Made by a program: the position numbers and the translations under genes
Shown here: piece after piece, positions 19,132-27,983 of the stretch
How positions within the stretch are numbered: the stretch's first letter is position 1
How the letters are laid out: every line of letters starts with the position of its first letter
NCBI GenBank assembly: GCA_027048265.1
Contig: JALTXS010000138.1
Location: forward strand, 1-41,035
Origin: Desulfurococcales archaeon
GTDB lineage: Archaea; Thermoproteota; Thermoprotei_A; Sulfolobales; Fervidicoccaceae
Length of the DNA stretch: 41,035 bases
Direction: 5' to 3'
Notes under the pieces: model-generated
What the model saw: the letters and a program-made list of their open reading frames with translations, nothing else
Told to the model about the DNA's origin: nothing
The model's database searches: none

Positions 19132-20067
19132 CTATATACTTATTGCCATTACCTCGAGCTGGGCGTCAGCCTCCCTCAGCATGCGTCTTGCCATATACCT
19201 AGGAAGCGCGTGCAACCAAGTTGACAGGCCCGGCTCATGTATGGAGAGGGCCTTTTCCTCTGCCTTTGAGAGAAGGTCCCGGAGCCTCCTAACGGCCTCC
19301 TCGACCACCTCGGTGACCTTAAAGGGGGTCCTTGACTCTGGGTCGAAGCCCAGCCACCTCACGAACCTTTTGAGAGCCTCCACCTCCCTCACCCCCTTCT
19401 TGTCCCTGTTCAGGAAGTCGGCGATGTCATCTGATACCTGGTATGCCATGCCAAGGTAGCGTCCATAATCCTTCAGGACAGGTAGCAGCTCCCCCCTCCC
19501 TGCAGATAGGGCTCCCAGGACGAGGCTCAGCTGGAAGAGGCTTGACGTCTTTAGCTTAACGATGTCCTCGTAGAGGGCCTGCTCGTGGAAGACCTCTAGG
19601 ATTTCGCCCCGCGTTATCTTAAGCCATGTGTCTATGACCTCGACCACGGCCGTTCTGCCCAGAGGCTCGACGAGCATCTGCGCGTATGGTATTAGAAGGT
19701 TGCTGACGAGGACGGTCTTGGATACCCCGTGTGCCACCCATGTCGATGGCATGCCCCTTCTCTGCGTGTCCAGGTCTATTATGTCGTCGACCGCCAGGCT
19801 ACTGGCATGGACAAGCTCAATCGCCACGGCGCTGGGCACGGCCTGGCTTAAGTCTCCGCCGAGTGCCTCATTGGTAAGAAGGACGAGAAGAGGCCTCAGC
19901 CTCTTTCCCCCCCGGACCATGTACGTGGATATGCCTAGTATTGTGGCCTCGAGGTTGTCTCCCAGGAACTTGTCTATCTGCTCGTCTATAAGCGGCTTCC
20001 TAGCCGCAAAGTACCTTTCAATATCGACATCGCTCTTAGCAGTACCGTTTATGCCCAAAAGCTCCAC
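19132..20067 (-). CDS. Polyprenyl (geranylgeranyl) diphosphate synthase
   Basis: GGKRLRPLL, first Asp-rich DDIIDLDTQRRGMPS, second Asp-rich YQVSDDIADF. Adjacent to geranylgeranyl reductase. Confidence 0.94.
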   Translation of the reverse strand: MELLGINGTAKSDVDIERYFAARKPLIDEQIDKFLGDNLEATILGISTYMVRGGKRLRPLLVLLTNEALGGDLSQAVPSAVAIELVHASSLAVDDIIDLDTQRRGMPSTWVAHGVSKTVLVSNLLIPYAQMLVEPLGRTAVVEVIDTWLKITRGEILEVFHEQALYEDIVKLKTSSLFQLSLVLGALSAGRGELLPVLKDYGRYLGMAYQVSDDIADFLNRDKKGVREVEALKRFVRWLGFDPESRTPFKVTEVVEEAVRRLRDLLSKAEEKALSIHEPGLSTWLHALPRYMARRMLREADAQLEVMAISI

Positions 20068-20167
20068 CGTTGCGGTTTGTATCGGGTAATCTCTTTGACT
20101 GGAAAGCTATTATTATTATGCCTATGAATCGTTCCTCAGAACACAGGGGTGAGCCGTCTTAGCAAGC

Positions 20168-20581
20168 ATAAGGTACAAACGCTGTCCCGGAGCCGAGGAC
20201 GCCCTAGCCCCCATTATTAGTGCTATTGGTACGGTATACATTGACCCAAGCAGGGTGAGAATAGTCGCGAGCCAAGGGGCGAGGACAAGGGCATACGCAC
20301 GCGTGTACGGGCTCCCGAAGGCCATACAGGAGGCCCATAGCCTGCCCCCGCTCTATACTATAGAGCTAATATGCGACAATCTGAGGAACGCGCCTTGTAG
20401 CGAGATAGCCAAGGTCATGGTACACGAGCTGCTCCACATACCCCAGACCTTCTCGGGCGGCCTTCGCCCCCATGGGCCCCTTGTTAACAACCGAAGGGCA
20501 AGGTCCCTAGCCCGGCGCATCCCGGAGAGCGTGGCAGAGTCGTTATGCGACTCTGTTGAGAAATGCTGTGGTAGTCTCTAG
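20168..20581 (+). CDS. Small HExxH putative metallopeptidase; 5' end uncertain (first canonical start is GTG 20255)
   Basis: VMVHELLHIPQTFSGGLRPHG. In-frame coding-like sequence IRYKRCPGAEDALAPIISAIGTVYIDPSRVRIV runs upstream of 20255 with no ATG/GTG/TTG before the TGA at 20150-20152. Confidence 0.7.
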   Translation: MRYKRCPGAEDALAPIISAIGTVYIDPSRVRIVASQGARTRAYARVYGLPKAIQEAHSLPPLYTIELICDNLRNAPCSEIAKVMVHELLHIPQTFSGGLRPHGPLVNNRRARSLARRIPESVAESLCDSVEKCCGSL

Positions 20582-21261
20582 CCCCGCTCTCCGAGCAAAC
20601 TCGTCACGGTCTCCTCTATTCTCTCTGCCTCGCCCCTGCGGAAGAGCCCTTTTGTCTTGACCGAAGGTATCCCTAGGCTACTGTATAATTGGACATCATA
20701 GTCTGCGTCTCCCACGTAAACCATCCTATTTCTGGGCACAGGGAAGGTTTTCGCAAGGCTCTCCAGGTGGGGTTTCCCTTTCTTGTGTTCGCGTCCGTCG
20801 TAGCATAGTATCAGGTTAAAGTGCTCAATCCCCCGGATAACAGAGACCACCTCGCATTCGTTGTTAGTAGAAATAACTGTGGCAATCCCCCTTGAGCGCA
20901 TCTTGTCAGAGAACCTTGCGACCGACACTGGCATACTAGCGTTCCGCATAAGCCGTTTCTTCGTCTCGACGAACTCCCTGTAAGCCCGTTCAATTGACTT
21001 GCCCTCGAGACCCATAGCCGCTAATTGGTCTCTGAAAGACATGCCAAGCAGTTCCCTGTACTTCCTAGCCGCAACTCTTCTATCCATTCCCGTATAGCGT
21101 GACACTATGTCGGCAACAAGGCCCAGGTATAGCCCCAGCGTGTCTATCAACGTGTCATCAAGATCAAGCAGAACAGCTCCCCTTGGGTTGGATGGCTCGT
21201 TGGCGCATATAATCATTTTTCCCTCTATAAGCCTGCAGCCCTCTCCGCCCAACCGGCTCAC
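20578..21261 (-). CDS. HAD-superfamily hydrolase (start may be internal MIICANE)
   Basis: LLDLDDTLIDTLG; VISTNNE; KKGKPHLESLAKTF; MVYVGDADYDV. Confidence 0.9.
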   Translation of the reverse strand: MSRLGGEGCRLIEGKMIICANEPSNPRGAVLLDLDDTLIDTLGLYLGLVADIVSRYTGMDRRVAARKYRELLGMSFRDQLAAMGLEGKSIERAYREFVETKKRLMRNASMPVSVARFSDKMRSRGIATVISTNNECEVVSVIRGIEHFNLILCYDGREHKKGKPHLESLAKTFPVPRNRMVYVGDADYDVQLYSSLGIPSVKTKGLFRRGEAERIEETVTSLLGERG

Positions 21262-21351
21262 CAGGTAGGGTCTCAGGAGTCATTTTATATCAAGGCCCCT
21301 AATGTGTATAGTAGTACGCTGACTCTATCCCATGAGCGCCCAACTCTTTAG

Positions 21352-23412
21352 GTGCAAATGGATATGGCTTACCTTGACGAGGAGTCTCTGGACAGGTTCG
21401 AAGACTATAACCTTGGGAAGAGCAGGGAGAGCCCACGGCAAAGGCTGCTAGCTGTCGTCATACTATTAGTGGTGGTCCTCAGCACAGGAGCAGCCGCCTA
21501 CTACTTCTTGATAAAGCGAGGAGAACCCCAGGTTAGTCTCCACGACAAAGCTATAAGCCATACCAGTATGTCCAGCACCGTTTTCCCCAAAAACACTGCC
21601 CAGGAGACTCGGCAACAAGCTGAATCCCAGAGAAGGGAGACCGTCAAGAGCACCCTCAGCCCTCTTAACAGCCAGGACACTGTCAGGGGGGAGGACAGCC
21701 AGCTTTTGAGGCCCTCCTCATCAACAGGTAGTGAGGAACCAGGAATGGAAACAGGGGAGAACAATGTCATTGTTGAGATAATGTCAACAGTCACATACAC
21801 AAGCCCCAGTAAAGTTGCTAGAGAGACTTTTAGCAGTACTGAAAGCGGCACCATTATAGAAACGGGGACCACCATGGAACCGGATGCCAACAAAACCGCC
21901 AGTCCATCGATAGAAACCGATATAGAACTGGACGCACAAAGCCGGACAACCACTAGTGCCCCTGCACTTCAAGAGACCACGATTACCCAGGAAACTGGTG
22001 AAAATACAGCAAATACCACCACAGTAAGGAATGGTGAAGAGGATTATCTTGAGAAACAATCCTACATGTTACCAAAGACCCCCCTAAGCCAGCCTCTTGT
22101 GCTCGAGGTCAACCCTTACGAGGCCTGTGAGAATATAGTGTCAACGACACTGGATGAGAATAGCATAATGTGCGCTATACACCAGTCCAGCAGACTAGAA
22201 GGCCTGGGGAAGAGCCTCAGAGGAGAAACACCCTTAGAGACAATGACCAACATTGCAAAATGGATCTATGAGAACATAGCTTACGACGCAGGCGAGAGAG
22301 GCCTAGAGCAGTACGTGTACATGCCTGAGGAAACCCTCGCACTCAAGAGGGGTGACTCTGAGGACTGGAGTCTACTCGGAATGGCCCTCTTGGAGGCAAG
22401 CGGTGAAATTGAGAGACCCCTGTTCGCGGAGATAGTGCTCAGCGACGGCAGTGTACATTATACCGCAGGTGCCCTCATAAACGGGAGCGTGCTGCTCATA
22501 GAACCGGCGCCAGACCCCTACCCTCAGGAACTGACCACGGACTATTATGGACACTGGAGATACTCGGGCTACGAGATACAGCGGGCTACACTATACGTCT
22601 ATGGAGGAAGCACTAAACTCCTCGTGTACAAGGTGGACGGACCCTGGAACGCGACCGTCCCCTACTGGCCTAGCCCCAAGGAACTCGACAAGGCCCTAGT
22701 GGAGGTTGGTAAGTGGCTATTGCTTATGGGCTTCTACGCGGACTGCCCCAACTATGCCGAGACGGTCGTGGAGGACATGTTGTCACATCTCCCCCATGAA
22801 GAGCCCGTGCTCCTCCTACCCTACACCATGCTAGTTATACCCATTGACTGGTTCACACCAAAGGATGCAGAATGGGTGGCTGACAGGATTTTGAAAGCCA
22901 TCACGGCACCGGAGAAGCGCCTATATGATAGGATATCGCTCATAGCCCCTAACAGCCTCTACTGTGTAAAGGCCGTAGGCGAGTTGGAGGATGTCGTTTC
23001 CAACAGGACGGTTTACAGACCCAACATGATGACACAGGTTGTGGAGAGAAGCGGTCCCTCCCTTGTCCTCTACTTTGTGTCTACGAACAGGGTTAGCCTC
23101 AATGTAACGGCGGCGGTCGAGAACAGCACTCTGGCCATAACGCTTGAGGGTAAATACGGTCCGGGTACTGTCAAAATCCTGGTAGTTAAGGGAAAGGAAA
23201 GCGTACTCGCTCTCACGCCACCCGGATGGGTATACTCTGGTATAGAAAACGTTCACTCCAAGGAATGGGGTTTCAATGGAACTCATACCGTTATAAAGTT
23301 TGACTATGGAGAGATATCCGATAAACTTGAGGAGGCTAGTATGTATGGGCTAAGGGTAGAGGTGGGGGACCTCATTGTTTATCTTGGCTATCTCCCCGTG
23401 CCCCCCGGCTAG
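21352..23412 (+). CDS. Membrane-anchored surface protein with transglutaminase-like domain
   Basis: N-terminal TM, about 200-aa Ser/Thr/Glu-rich linker, then TMTNIAKWIYENIAYD...LALKRGDSEDWSLLGMALLEASG...SVHYTAGALINGSVLLIEPAPDPYP. Catalytic-position Cys appears as Ser. Confidence 0.65.
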   Translation: MQMDMAYLDEESLDRFEDYNLGKSRESPRQRLLAVVILLVVVLSTGAAAYYFLIKRGEPQVSLHDKAISHTSMSSTVFPKNTAQETRQQAESQRRETVKSTLSPLNSQDTVRGEDSQLLRPSSSTGSEEPGMETGENNVIVEIMSTVTYTSPSKVARETFSSTESGTIIETGTTMEPDANKTASPSIETDIELDAQSRTTTSAPALQETTITQETGENTANTTTVRNGEEDYLEKQSYMLPKTPLSQPLVLEVNPYEACENIVSTTLDENSIMCAIHQSSRLEGLGKSLRGETPLETMTNIAKWIYENIAYDAGERGLEQYVYMPEETLALKRGDSEDWSLLGMALLEASGEIERPLFAEIVLSDGSVHYTAGALINGSVLLIEPAPDPYPQELTTDYYGHWRYSGYEIQRATLYVYGGSTKLLVYKVDGPWNATVPYWPSPKELDKALVEVGKWLLLMGFYADCPNYAETVVEDMLSHLPHEEPVLLLPYTMLVIPIDWFTPKDAEWVADRILKAITAPEKRLYDRISLIAPNSLYCVKAVGELEDVVSNRTVYRPNMMTQVVERSGPSLVLYFVSTNRVSLNVTAAVENSTLAITLEGKYGPGTVKILVVKGKESVLALTPPGWVYSGIENVHSKEWGFNGTHTVIKFDYGEISDKLEEASMYGLRVEVGDLIVYLGYLPVPPG

Positions 23413-24562
23413 GACCTCCGATGATTGCCTTTCCCTCCCTTCTGGGGGACCTCATTTCTCTGAGGTTCTGGAAGTACTTCTGCATGGGAGTCCTGGTGCC
23501 GCAGTCGGCCACGCATAGGTTCAGGGTCCTCATCTTGTCACAGTTGTAGGGGAGATACTTCTTGCCACTTCCCCGTGCGCCCATTAGGTGCTGCACTTGG
23601 TAGCGGGTCTTCTTCTCATTGAAGTCAGGGACGTTTCTGAACACATCTACAACCTCGTCCTCGCCCGCTCCGAGGCTTATCATGAATGTAGCTATAGCGA
23701 ACCGCTGGTGGTGGCTAAGGTTGGCGCCTCTTCTCGCCTCTTCCAGTATTCTGGCCATGCATGGGGGGAAGGCCTCCAGGACTAGGGGTCCCTTGTACTC
23801 CGACCGTGCTCCCCCCATAAAAGGCCTGGGTGGGGGGGCCTCTTTTTCCAGGACCTCTGAAACCCTGTTCTTAACTAGATCAAGAGGGTGAGGGAGCTGT
23901 CCAGACTGGATAAGGGAGCTGCTATACCTGTCTATTAGCTCCTCTATCCTTTTGGAGATTGCCTCCTCAACCAGCCTGGCGAGCTGATCCCTGTCCACGA
24001 ACACTCTAGAGGCTATTAGGAGCTGGTTGGTGATCTTCCAACGCGGGTCGCCTGAGAGCCTCCTTGTCCACCTGGCATAGTCGATGTAATGCAGGCTGAA
24101 GTTGTACTCGGCGCTTATAAGGCGCCCCCTGTAGCTGCGGTAGGGTATCCTGAGGGGGTTGCGGTCGTGTACCTCGACGTCTATGCCCATTAAGCGTGCT
24201 ACCAGGGCTAGTTCCCGGTCTCCCAGTTTGGAGAGTTTCTCGCCAGAGGATTTGGCGACTACTAGGGCGAACCTCTTAGAATACCACTGGGGGAGGGCCG
24301 CTAGGACAAGGAGGGCCGCATGAAATGATACTATTATCCTGCTGACATCCGTCTTCTCCACCAGCTTCGGGGGAGGGTATCTTTCATTTACCACCGCATG
24401 TATCACTATGTCCTCAACATGTTCATCAACCCCTAGTATGTCAACCGCCTTCCACAGGGGCATTCTCAGGGCTAGTCTACCAGTCTTGACAAGGTAGGAT
24501 ATGGGGTCGCTTACAAGGTAAGGATAGTCTTGAACCCTCAGTGCCTCGATTGCTTTGCTCAT
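23372..24562 (-). CDS. priL: DNA primase large subunit PriL
   Basis: N-terminal YPYLVSDPISYLV; Fe-S Cys set CMARILEEARRGANLSHHQRFAIATFMISLG...YNCDKMRTLNLCVADCGTRTPMQKY. Confidence 0.93.
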   Translation of the reverse strand: MSKAIEALRVQDYPYLVSDPISYLVKTGRLALRMPLWKAVDILGVDEHVEDIVIHAVVNERYPPPKLVEKTDVSRIIVSFHAALLVLAALPQWYSKRFALVVAKSSGEKLSKLGDRELALVARLMGIDVEVHDRNPLRIPYRSYRGRLISAEYNFSLHYIDYARWTRRLSGDPRWKITNQLLIASRVFVDRDQLARLVEEAISKRIEELIDRYSSSLIQSGQLPHPLDLVKNRVSEVLEKEAPPPRPFMGGARSEYKGPLVLEAFPPCMARILEEARRGANLSHHQRFAIATFMISLGAGEDEVVDVFRNVPDFNEKKTRYQVQHLMGARGSGKKYLPYNCDKMRTLNLCVADCGTRTPMQKYFQNLREMRSPRREGKAIIGGPSRGARGDSQDKQ

Positions 24563-24665
24563 TCTCTCGTCATCCGGCTTCCTGCTCCTTGCTAAATGTG
24601 TTGGTCCATAGTTTAATATTTACCCCATTAAAACCGGGGAAACAAAACGGTTTCAATCCATAGAT

Positions 24666-26003
24666 TCAATATAGGAGCCCCCATATGAGGAAGCCCAGGG
24701 GAAAAGTAAAGATGCTTGAGAGTATCGCGTATGTTACTGTTAGCTTCAGGAACCTCCTGGCGGGCAGGGGGATCCCATTTTTCTTCAGTATTACGTATGC
24801 TACGTAGAGGGCAGGTGCTCCTGCCACGGAGGCGTTGCTCCCCAGGGTACCCCCCCATACAAGGGCCCAGTTAAGGGGCCAGGGGTCTATTCCCGTGGTC
24901 TCCGCTAAGTCGCGTATGACTAGCAGCATCGTGAGTATGTAGGCATCGTGCTCGATAACGGCGCTTATGGGCACGCTTATCCAGTACATGAATGCGAATC
25001 CCTTAACCGGGTCCCCGGCAACGAAGTTGGCCAGGTCCTCTGCCAGGGTTTCTAGGAAGCTCGACTTCTCGAGGCCTCCCACCAGGGCGAACAGGCTTGC
25101 ATAGAAGATGAGGGCTTTCCACTCGAGCTTTTCCACTATGTCCTCGAATGAAGGTGCGTTCGTCTTACCCATCTTCTTGAGAATCTCCACCGTCACGCCG
25201 AGGAGGGTTGCTCCCATTATGGTTATCGCTCCCAGGGGTAGTCCTATCAAGGGCCTTATGCTCATCAGGAAAATGGTTAGCAGGAAGAAGAAGAGAACCA
25301 CTAGGGTAAGCCTGCGGTCGAATTTATGGCTCAGCGCCTCCGTCGTATCCTGTAGTTTAGCTTGCGATTTTGGTGGTTGGGTTAGTTCCATTCGTTTCTT
25401 CTCTATGAAGACCTTGTAGAACGCCCAACTCGAGAGTATGAAACCCAAAGTTAGTATGGGGAAGCTGCTGGGACGACCATTCATCCAAAGGAAGTCCAGG
25501 AACTCAGCCCCCGCTATACTGTGCAGGAGCTGGGGCGGTAGGTCACCCAGCAGAAGTGCTGTCCCCATGAAGTTGGCAGAGAGGGCTACGAACACCACTG
25601 GGACCGTGGGGTCCTTCCTCTGGCTAAGGGCGGTGCTAATCACTATCGTGCCTATGAGTAATATGACGAGGACGTTGTCAACGAATATTGAAAGGAACCC
25701 GGCGAGTATGCCAATGACTAGCACGAATTTGTCGAAATTGTAACCCTTCTCAGAGAGCCTGTTTATAACGTAGATGGGCGCTCCTGCCTCCACGAGGTAC
25801 TGTGTGATTACCCACATACCCAACAGTATGGCTATAACGTTCCAGTCTACAGAGGAGAATGCTTCTCCTGGAGTCATGACGCCGGCGACTATCATGAGCA
25901 CGACGCCGAGGAGGCTCACGACAAGCCGGTCGACCAAACCCGTTATCACTAGAGCTATTGTGGCAGAGAATATCAGGAGAGCCCAGGTGGCTGCCTCCTC
26001 CAT
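24666..26003 (-). CDS. ArsB/SLC13-like ion transporter, about 11 TM helices; start MEEAATW at 26003 preferred over 26063
   Basis: SSVDWNVIAILLGMWVITQYLVEAGAP, FLSIFVDNVLVILLI, SAVIEHDAYILTMLLV, ALVWGGTLGSNASVAGAPALYVA. Confidence 0.88.
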   Translation of the reverse strand: MEEAATWALLIFSATIALVITGLVDRLVVSLLGVVLMIVAGVMTPGEAFSSVDWNVIAILLGMWVITQYLVEAGAPIYVINRLSEKGYNFDKFVLVIGILAGFLSIFVDNVLVILLIGTIVISTALSQRKDPTVPVVFVALSANFMGTALLLGDLPPQLLHSIAGAEFLDFLWMNGRPSSFPILTLGFILSSWAFYKVFIEKKRMELTQPPKSQAKLQDTTEALSHKFDRRLTLVVLFFFLLTIFLMSIRPLIGLPLGAITIMGATLLGVTVEILKKMGKTNAPSFEDIVEKLEWKALIFYASLFALVGGLEKSSFLETLAEDLANFVAGDPVKGFAFMYWISVPISAVIEHDAYILTMLLVIRDLAETTGIDPWPLNWALVWGGTLGSNASVAGAPALYVAYVILKKNGIPLPARRFLKLTVTYAILSSIFTFPLGFLIWGLLY

Positions 26004-26137
26004 CACCGGCCCCTCAGGACCCCGGCGAGGGGTTATCGGCTTACCCTGTAGTAGGTGGGCCAAAATTAATTTAATTACTACAAGGGACCCTGTTATGAAT
26101 AATCACTTATTGATCATGTTCAACAGGTGGTCTTGGC

Positions 26138-26968
26138 ATGACGTTCAGGGCCGACGCTCCCACTATAGAGGGGGGGAAGCAGTACCACATTGAGGTAGCG
26201 CCTGGGGAGGTCTCCCGCTATGTGCTCCTGCCCGGCGACCCAGGGAGGGCGGAGAGGATTGCCAGGACTTGGGACGAGCACATGCTGGTTGCAAGGCACC
26301 GGGAGTATACGACCTTCACGGGGACATACAAGGGTGTACCTATAAGCGTGACCTCTACTGGAATAGGCTCTCCAAGCGCCGCCATTGCAGTTGAGGAGCT
26401 CCTTAGGGTGGGGGCCGATACTTTCATAAGAGTGGGCACTACTGGCAGCATACAGCCCGGAGTGGGTCTTGGGGACCTTATAATAAGCTTGGCTGCCGTG
26501 AGGCTTGAGGGGACTTCGAAACAGTATGTTATGCCAGAGTACCCGGCCGTTGCTAGCCCCGAGGTGGTTATGGCCCTGGTCGAGGCGGCTGAGAGCCTTG
26601 GGGTCAGGTACTGGGTGGGCATCACCGCGTCGACGGACAGCTTCTACCTGGGCCAGGGCAGGCCGGGGTTCAAGGGATACATGCAGTCCTGGGCCAAGAC
26701 CATCGTAGACGACCTTAGGGCGGCTGGTGTCATGAACTTTGAGATGGAGTCCGCCACCATATTCACCCTCTCGAACATATACGGGGCACGAGCGGGGACC
26801 GTGTGTGCTGTAATAGCCAACAGGGTTGACAACACCTTCCAGCCTGGTGTGGGCGTCGACGATGCCATAAGGGTAGCCAATGAGGCGGTTAAGATTCTTA
26901 GCGAGTGGGATGAGGTCAAGAGGGAGCGTGGTAAGAGGTACTTCTATCCCAGCTTGTGGAGGAAATGA
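26138..26968 (+). CDS. Uridine phosphorylase-type nucleoside phosphorylase
   Basis: VLLPGDPGRAERIA, STGIGSPSAAIAVEELLRVGADTFIRVGTTGSIQP, MNFEMESATIFTLS. Confidence 0.95.
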   Translation: MTFRADAPTIEGGKQYHIEVAPGEVSRYVLLPGDPGRAERIARTWDEHMLVARHREYTTFTGTYKGVPISVTSTGIGSPSAAIAVEELLRVGADTFIRVGTTGSIQPGVGLGDLIISLAAVRLEGTSKQYVMPEYPAVASPEVVMALVEAAESLGVRYWVGITASTDSFYLGQGRPGFKGYMQSWAKTIVDDLRAAGVMNFEMESATIFTLSNIYGARAGTVCAVIANRVDNTFQPGVGVDDAIRVANEAVKILSEWDEVKRERGKRYFYPSLWRK

Positions 26969-26972
26969 TGCG

Positions 26973-27887
26973 GTGAAGCTACAGGCCGCCATTGGTAATG
27001 TTAACATCGACGTTATAGTATGGGTTGGTGAAATACCCCCACCTGACGGCAGTGTGAAGGCCGACAGGATACTCCACACGATGGGCGGTGGTGCCGTCAA
27101 CTATAGCGTAGCCGTGGCACGCATGGGCCACAAGGTACTACTACACGGGGCCGTCGCAGACGTTTTTAACCGTCTAGGATTCCGCAGGTGGCTGGAGGAG
27201 CAGGGCGTTAACACCAGTCTTCTAGTAGAAATGGAGGGTGACCCCGGAACAACAGTCGTGCTTAACGTTGGGGGCCAGCCTAGGCGGATAATATCCTACC
27301 GGGGGGTCAACTCCCTGCTACATCCAAAGCACGTGGCACAGGCTTTTTCAAGTCTTGAGAGAGAGCCCCACCTGGTCCACCTGGCAAGCACTCGACTAGA
27401 CATTACCAATGCCTTCCTGGAGACCAGAGAGAGGCTCGGGTGGAGGAGCCTGGCCTCACTAGACCCAGGTAGTGAGACTCCCAGCCTCGCCCAACATCTC
27501 GCTGAGCTACTTGAGCAGATAGACATACTTCTAATGAACAGGGAAGAGTACAGCATGGTATTCAACTCTCCACCAGGAGAGCTTGTTCAGACGCATCCCC
27601 ACCTAATACTCGTTCTTAAAGAGGGTAGGAGAGGCGCCACCGTATACTGGAAGGAGGGGCGGGCACACGCGACGCCTCCTCCAGTGAAAGCGGTGGACAC
27701 CACTGGCTCTGGTGATGCGTTCAACGCGGCCTTCAACACCTGTATGCTGGAGCGAATGGAGCCCCGAGAATGCGTTAGAATGGGGGTTGCCGCGGGGAGC
27801 CTCAAAGCTATGAGAGAGGGGTCTACCTCAAGCCCCTTGAGGGACGAGGTGGAGGAGTTCGCCCAAAGGGTAGCCTTGGGGCCCTGA
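26973..27887 (+). CDS. PfkB-family sugar/nucleoside kinase; GTG start preferred over ORF-track 26880
   Basis: AAIGNVNIDVIVWVGEIP, MGGGAVNYSVAVARMG, signature AVDTTGSGDAFNAAFN. 26973 starts 4 nt after the phosphorylase stop. Confidence 0.92.
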   Translation: MKLQAAIGNVNIDVIVWVGEIPPPDGSVKADRILHTMGGGAVNYSVAVARMGHKVLLHGAVADVFNRLGFRRWLEEQGVNTSLLVEMEGDPGTTVVLNVGGQPRRIISYRGVNSLLHPKHVAQAFSSLEREPHLVHLASTRLDITNAFLETRERLGWRSLASLDPGSETPSLAQHLAELLEQIDILLMNREEYSMVFNSPPGELVQTHPHLILVLKEGRRGATVYWKEGRAHATPPPVKAVDTTGSGDAFNAAFNTCMLERMEPRECVRMGVAAGSLKAMREGSTSSPLRDEVEEFAQRVALGP

Positions 27888-27983
27888 TTTGCAACGTTTG
27901 TGGAACAATGCTTTTAATCTGCTTAACGCTTGAAAAGAACCCTCGCTTGCTCCATTTCTCGGCAGTAGCGTGGTGCGGGTGAT

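Noticed and set aside
24640-24665. ggtttcaatccatagattcaa, reminiscent of archaeal CRISPR repeats
   Set aside because: Single occurrence, no second repeat or spacer periodicity nearby.
26120-27100. 326-aa minus-strand ORF
   Set aside because: Antisense to clearly recognisable nucleoside phosphorylase; Pro/His/Leu-rich shadow ORF typical of GC-biased coding DNA.
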